A program made the translations under genes and the position numbers. The notes beneath the pieces were generated by a model. That model searched no databases, had not been told where the DNA came from, and worked only from the letters and a program-made list of their open reading frames with translations. DNA of 33,369 bases from Actinomycetales bacterium (GTDB lineage: Bacteria > Actinomycetota > Actinomycetes > Actinomycetales > Quadrisphaeraceae), in contig JAKONK010000217.1 in NCBI GenBank assembly GCA_022701985.1, positions 1-33,369 on the forward strand, read 5' to 3'. This document shows, one piece after another, positions 29,554 to 33,369 of the stretch. Position 1 is the stretch's first letter, and each line of letters opens with the position of its first letter.

Positions 29554-31748
29554 GCCTGTTCGACCGGCGGCACCACCAGAAGGGGCTGCCGCCGAAGGTG
29601 CTCTTCGGCGCCGCGTACTACCCCGAGTACACGCCGTCGCCGAGGGTGAAGACCGACCTCGACCTCATGGTCGACGCGGGCATGACCGTGGTGCGCGTCG
29701 GCGAGTCGGTGTGGTCGACGTGGGAGCCCTCCGACGGTGCCTTCGACCTCGACTGGCTCGAGGAGGCCCTGGACGGGTGCCACGAGCGCGGCATCTCGGT
29801 CATCCTCGGCACGCCCACCTACGCCGTCCCGATGTGGCTGGCGCGCAAGCACCCCGAGCTGGCGCTCGACCCGGGCACCGGCACCCCGATGCGCTGGGGC
29901 AGCCGCCAGGAGGTCGACTTCACCGCTCCCGCGTTCCGGTTCCACGCCGAGCGCGTGGTCCGGAGGGTCGTGGAGCGGTACGCGGCCCACCCCGCCGTCA
30001 TCGGCTACCAGGTCGACAACGAGCCGGGCCTGCACCTCATCCACAACCCCGGCACCTTCGAGGCCTTCGTCGACCACCTGCGGACCCGCTACGGCACCGT
30101 CGAGGCCCTCAACGGGGCCTGGGGCCTGACGTACTGGTCGCACCGCCTCTCGCGGTGGGCCGACCTGTGGACGCCGCACGGCAACGCCCAGCCGCAGTAC
30201 GACCTCGCCTGGCGCGAGTTCCAGACGCTGTGCACGTCAGACCTCATCTCCTGGCAGGCCGGGATCGTGCGGGAGGTGGCCGCCGCGGCGGGCCGCGACG
30301 ACCAGTTCGTCATGACGTGCGTGTCCTACACCCGTCCCGCCGTCGACGAGCTCGGCGTCAACGCCGACCTCGACGTCGCCGCCGGCAACCCCTACTACGC
30401 GATGCAGGACGCACTGGCGCTGCCGGCGCCCGACCCGCTGCCGCAGCAGTACTGGACCTCGACGGGCACCTGGACGCTGGTGCACACCGCCGACCGGATG
30501 TTCGCCTCCCAGCAGGCGCCGTTCCTCATCACCGAGACCAACGCCGCCGCCATCGGCGGAGCCGCGGTGAACTTCCCCGCGTGGGACGGCCAGTGGCGCC
30601 AGGCGGCGTGGGCCTTCGTGGCGCGCGGAGCGCGGATGGTCGAGTACTGGCACTGGCACACGCTGCACGCCGGCACCGAGACCTACTGGGGTGGGGTCCT
30701 CCCCCACGACCAGCGGCCGGGCCGGGTCTACGAGCAGCTGGCGCAGCTGGGCGCCGAGCTGGGCACCGCCGGCTCCACCGCCGCGGGGCTGCACCCCGAC
30801 GCCCAGGTGGGGCTCCTCTACTCCGTGCCCAGCAAGTGGGGCCTGTCGTTCCAGCCGCACACCGCCTCCGCGGACGACGGCAGCCGCCCCTACCCCGTCG
30901 TCGAGGGGACGTACGACGGGCTCGTGGGCACCTGGGCGCGCGGCGCGTTCGACGCCTCGCTGGCCACCCGGCTCGTGCACGACCGCCAGCTGGTGCCCGG
31001 CACCTCGCCCGCCGAGGTGGCGGCCGAGCTGCCGGTGCTGCTGGTCCCGGGCCTCTACGTGGCCTCCGACGAGCTGCTCGACTGGCTGGACGCGTACGCC
31101 ACCGCCGGCGGCCACCTGGTGCTGGGCATCCGCTCCGGGTACGCCGACGAGCTGGCCCGCGCCCGCCTGGAGGTGAAGCCGGGACGGCTGGCCGAGGCGG
31201 CCGGGGCCAGCTACCAGGAGTTCTCCAACCTCGATGCTCCGGTCCCGCTCGTCCCGCGCGCGGCGCCGGCGGACCTCCCGGCGCTCGCCCTGCCGGACGG
31301 GGCCGAGGCGCGCACGTGGGTCGACGGCCTGCGCGCCGACGGCGGGGCCGAGGAGCTCCTCGGCTACGACCACCCGCACTTCGGGCGGTTCCCGGCGGTC
31401 ACCACGGCCTCGCGGGGAACGGGCCGGGTCACCCTCGTCGGCACCGAGCCCGACGCGGCCACGGCGGCGGCGCTCGTGAGCTGGGCGGTGGACGCCTCGA
31501 CGTCGGGCGCGGCCGGCACGACCGCCGCGCAGCGGCGCTGGGGCGGTCCGGAGTCGGTGACCGTCAGCTCCGGCACGGCCCACGACGGCGCCCGCGTGCA
31601 CGTCGTCCACAACTGGTCGTGGACGTCGGCGTCCGTCGAGGTGCCGGTGGCGGCGCGCGACCTGCTGGCCGAGGGCGCCTGGTCGGGGGGCGAGCGGCTG
31701 GAGCTCGGAGCGTGGGACGTGCGGGTGCTCGTGGAGCGCCCCGCCTGA
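29550..31748 (+). CDS. Glycoside hydrolase family 42 beta-galactosidase
   Basis: A 732-aa cytoplasmic enzyme releasing terminal beta-galactose with retention. The N-terminal TIM barrel starts [11 protein letters not shown] and carries the acid/base Glu158 in Q-V-D-N-E-P-G and the nucleophile Glu329 in L-I-T-E-T-N-A. Both glutamates fit the GH42 pattern. A trimerisation-type alpha/beta domain (about 400-640, containing [17 protein letters not shown]) and a small beta domain (to 732) follow. There is no signal peptide. Lactose, galactooligosaccharides or arabinogalactan fragments imported by the adjacent transporter are likely substrates; sequence alone cannot choose. A terminator-like hairpin lies downstream. 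Confidence 0.94.
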   Translation: MSLFDRRHHQKGLPPKVLFGAAYYPEYTPSPRVKTDLDLMVDAGMTVVRVGESVWSTWEPSDGAFDLDWLEEALDGCHERGISVILGTPTYAVPMWLARKHPELALDPGTGTPMRWGSRQEVDFTAPAFRFHAERVVRRVVERYAAHPAVIGYQVDNEPGLHLIHNPGTFEAFVDHLRTRYGTVEALNGAWGLTYWSHRLSRWADLWTPHGNAQPQYDLAWREFQTLCTSDLISWQAGIVREVAAAAGRDDQFVMTCVSYTRPAVDELGVNADLDVAAGNPYYAMQDALALPAPDPLPQQYWTSTGTWTLVHTADRMFASQQAPFLITETNAAAIGGAAVNFPAWDGQWRQAAWAFVARGARMVEYWHWHTLHAGTETYWGGVLPHDQRPGRVYEQLAQLGAELGTAGSTAAGLHPDAQVGLLYSVPSKWGLSFQPHTASADDGSRPYPVVEGTYDGLVGTWARGAFDASLATRLVHDRQLVPGTSPAEVAAELPVLLVPGLYVASDELLDWLDAYATAGGHLVLGIRSGYADELARARLEVKPGRLAEAAGASYQEFSNLDAPVPLVPRAAPADLPALALPDGAEARTWVDGLRADGGAEELLGYDHPHFGRFPAVTTASRGTGRVTLVGTEPDAATAAALVSWAVDASTSGAAGTTAAQRRWGGPESVTVSSGTAHDGARVHVVHNWSWTSASVEVPVAARDLLAEGAWSGGERLELGAWDVRVLVERPA

Positions 31749-31763
31749 CGACGGGACGACGAC

Positions 31764-31804
31764 GGGCGTGGCCCGGCACTGCCTCGCGGTGCCGGGCGAC
31801 GCCC
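31764..31804. terminator. Terminator-like hairpin after the GH42 gene, in the leader of fgd
   Basis: A nested stem: GGGCGT (31764-31769) with ACGCCC (31799-31804), then, across one G-G mismatch, GCCCGGCAC (31771-31779) with GTGCCGGGC (31789-31797), loop of 9. It lies 16 bases after the GH42 stop and ends 14 bases before the fgd ATG. Confidence 0.7.
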
Positions 31805-31818
31805 ACCACGATGGGCCC

Positions 31819-32838
31819 ATGAGCACGCCCAGCAGCACCCGTCGTGAGCTCAAGATCGGCTACAAGGCCTCCGCGGAGCAGTTCGACCCCGCCCAGCTGG
31901 CCGACTACGCCGTCCAGGCCGAGGAGTCCGGCCTGGACTCGGTCTGGATCTCCGACCACTTCCAGCCCTGGCGCCACGAGGGCGGCCACGCCCCCTCCGC
32001 CCTGACCTGGCTGGGCTGGGTGGCCGCCAAGACCACCCGCGTCCAGCTCGGCACCTCCGTGCTCACCCCCACCCTGCGCTACAACCCCGCCGTCATCGCC
32101 CAGGCCTTCGCCACCCTGGGGTGCCTGGCCCCCGGCCGCATCATCCTGGGCGTGGGCACCGGAGAAGCCCTCAACGAGCACGCCGTCGGCTCGGCCTTCC
32201 CCGAGACCCCAGAGCGCTTCGCCCGCCTGCGCGAGGCCGTCCGCCTCATCCGCCAGCTCTGGAGCGAGGACCGCGTCACCTTCGAGGGGGAGTACTACCG
32301 CCTGCACGACGCCACCGTCTACGACAAGCCCACCACCCCGGTGCAGGTCTTCATCGCCGCCGGCGGCCCGGGGGTGACCAAGTACGCCGGGCGCGCCGGG
32401 GACGGGTACATCTGCACCTCCGGCAAGGGCATGGACCTGTACTCCCAGACCCTGCTGCCGTCGCTGCGCGAGGGGCTGCAGGCCTCCGGGCGCACCGAGG
32501 CCGACATCGAGCGCACCATCGAGGTCAAGCTCTCCTACGACCGCGACCGCTCCCGGGCGCTGGAGAACACCCGGTTCTGGGCGCCGCTGTCCCTGAGCGC
32601 GGAGCAGAAGGCGCAGGTGCACGACCCCGTGGAGATGGGGCGCCTGGCGGACGAGCTGCCCATCGAGCAGGTCGCCCAGCGCTGGATCGTCTCCGACGAC
32701 GCGGCCGAGGTGGCCGCTGCGGTGAAGGGGTACGTCGACGCCGGTTTCGGCCACCTGGTCTTCCACGGTCCGGGGGCTGACCAGACGCGGTTCCTGACGC
32801 AGTTCACCCAGGACGTGGTGCCCCTGCTACGGGGCTGA
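31819..32838 (+). CDS. fgd: F420-dependent glucose-6-phosphate dehydrogenase
   Basis: A 339-aa luciferase-like (LLM) TIM-barrel enzyme that oxidises glucose-6-phosphate to 6-phosphogluconolactone and reduces coenzyme F420. From memory of mycobacterial Fgd1 the match is close throughout: [27 protein letters not shown] (active-site His47 and Trp51), [23 protein letters not shown] (Glu116), [18 protein letters not shown] and [13 protein letters not shown] 31819 has no good ribosome-binding site and lies just after a hairpin. It implies that the organism makes F420. It could use glucose-6-phosphate from galactoside breakdown, but co-regulation is not shown. Confidence 0.95.
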   Translation: MSTPSSTRRELKIGYKASAEQFDPAQLADYAVQAEESGLDSVWISDHFQPWRHEGGHAPSALTWLGWVAAKTTRVQLGTSVLTPTLRYNPAVIAQAFATLGCLAPGRIILGVGTGEALNEHAVGSAFPETPERFARLREAVRLIRQLWSEDRVTFEGEYYRLHDATVYDKPTTPVQVFIAAGGPGVTKYAGRAGDGYICTSGKGMDLYSQTLLPSLREGLQASGRTEADIERTIEVKLSYDRDRSRALENTRFWAPLSLSAEQKAQVHDPVEMGRLADELPIEQVAQRWIVSDDAAEVAAAVKGYVDAGFGHLVFHGPGADQTRFLTQFTQDVVPLLRG

Positions 32839-32999
32839 GGCGCGGGCCACATGCCAGCGGGTGGGTGTCAACCGGCGACGAACGCCGACCAGCAGAGAAG
32901 ACTGATCATGTCGGTGGCTCCAGTGCGAGCAGAAGAAGTATTTGCGGCAAGCGGCTCGAGGCCAGTCACGGTCCGCGCTGGATGATCGGAGTGGGTAGA

Positions 33000-33050
33000 G
33001 GACTTTGAGTGACACCCGTCGGGAGAGCCCGGTGTCGTAGTTCAAAGTCC
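33000..33050. terminator. Long imperfect hairpin downstream of fgd
   Basis: GGACTTTGA (33000-33008) pairs with TCAAAGTCC (33042-33050). Inside, GACACC (33011-33016) pairs with GGTGTC (33031-33036), and GGG with CCC at the tip. It may be the fgd terminator, although it is 161 bases beyond the stop, or a remnant of an element end. Confidence 0.45.
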
Positions 33051-33239
33051 CTGCAGTCCCCACCTGGTCCTCATCGCAGTCGCGAACACCTGCTCAGAGC
33101 CAACGGTGGCCAACGGCAACTCCGCAGCCCAGGGGCCAGATCGGGAAATCATCCCAGGTCAGCGCCATGTCCCTATGCTGCGAGATGTACTACGACATCT
33201 GATCCTCGTGACGGGGTGACCGCGGCCCAGCCGCGATGT

Positions 33240-33281
33240 GAGCCCGCACCGCTGGTCCAACGCGACCTGCGGTGCGGGCTC
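33240..33281. terminator. Terminator-like hairpin near the right edge
   Basis: A perfect 13-bp stem: GAGCCCGCACCGC (33240-33252) with 33269-33281; the loop is 16 bases. It could serve a gene entering from the right on the minus strand. Confidence 0.65.
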
Positions 33282-33369
33282 GTCCGTCGTGACGCTCGAC
33301 GACTGCTCCCTGGACTCCCCCGACCACCTGCGGGGCCGGCGGAGCCGCGGCTGCGACCGGGTGCCACGG

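Larger units (their letters stand above)
32839..33369. other. Non-coding, lower-GC right end of the window
   Basis: 531 bases without a gene I can support. The stretch 32880-33190 is visibly richer in A/T (for example AGAAGAAGTATTTGCGGCAA) than the flanking 75% GC. Short reading frames here have poor codon use. Two hairpins are listed separately. A gene beyond the right edge on the minus strand may end near 33282. Confidence 0.55.

Noticed and set aside
32827-33063. Minus-strand 78-codon reading frame after fgd
   Set aside because: Overlaps the fgd end, lacks a ribosome-binding site, and its codon use is unlike genes in the window.
33173-33367. Minus-strand 64-codon frame at the right edge
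   Set aside because: Arg/Ser/Gly-rich shadow-like translation crossing a perfect 13-bp hairpin.
1-33369. CRISPR array, phage genes, transposase or integrase
   Set aside because: No regularly spaced direct repeats and no recombinase motifs were seen on either strand.

Overview
The window is about 33 kb of very GC-rich DNA (near 75%), with strong G/C at third codon positions, many GTG starts, a DUF3145 gene beside fabF, an ABC sugar-transport style without dedicated ATPases, and an F420-dependent glucose-6-phosphate dehydrogenase. This points to a high-GC actinomycete. A Kineosporiales-like bacterium is plausible, but the sequence alone does not fix the genus. It reads as chromosome: there are two tRNAs, housekeeping genes, and no intact mobile element, phage gene or CRISPR array.

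Left part (1-6400), mostly housekeeping: the 3' part of fabF converges on a DUF3145 gene across a perfect 20-21 bp terminator stem. Two conserved hypothetical genes follow, then a NYN/PIN-like gene converging across an unusual cloverleaf-like inverted-repeat element, a small acidic ORF, an ArfB-type ribosome-rescue factor, tRNA-Asn, a MinD/ParA-like ATPase with an unusual P-loop, and tRNA-Met.

Fructoside locus (6400-13260): a cytoplasmic GH32 beta-fructosidase faces a convergent ABC operon (lipoprotein binding protein, two permeases). A divergent ROK regulator follows. A strong hairpin after the binding-protein gene probably sets the binding-protein:permease ratio. There is no ATPase gene, so a shared MsiK-type ATPase is expected elsewhere.

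Middle (13300-19630): a second-type methionine aminopeptidase, a diacylglycerol kinase-like lipid kinase, an AraC-family regulator, and the methionine transporter operon metQ-metN-metI. The metQNI operon is transcribed leftwards behind a consensus-like promoter and a SAM riboswitch. Its downstream leader carries two segments complementary to the aptamer.

Signalling and membrane (19590-23880): a LOV-GAF-SpoIIE (PP2C) blue-light-responsive phosphatase, preceded by a predicted leaderless 19-codon ORF. It overlaps tail to tail with a cardiolipin synthase gene that is downstream of an ABM-domain monooxygenase and a zinc alcohol dehydrogenase.

Galactoside locus (23880-31750): the dehydrogenase-monooxygenase-cardiolipin synthase operon diverges from a LacI-type repressor gene. 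The shared region holds a perfect operator palindrome over the -35 element and a near-identical second copy 45 bp away. Downstream of lacI come a lipoprotein (TTG start), two permeases and a GH42 beta-galactosidase, all coupled by 4-bp stop/start overlaps. An F420-dependent glucose-6-phosphate dehydrogenase gene (fgd) follows behind a terminator-like hairpin. The last 530 bases are noticeably lower in GC and hold no convincing gene.
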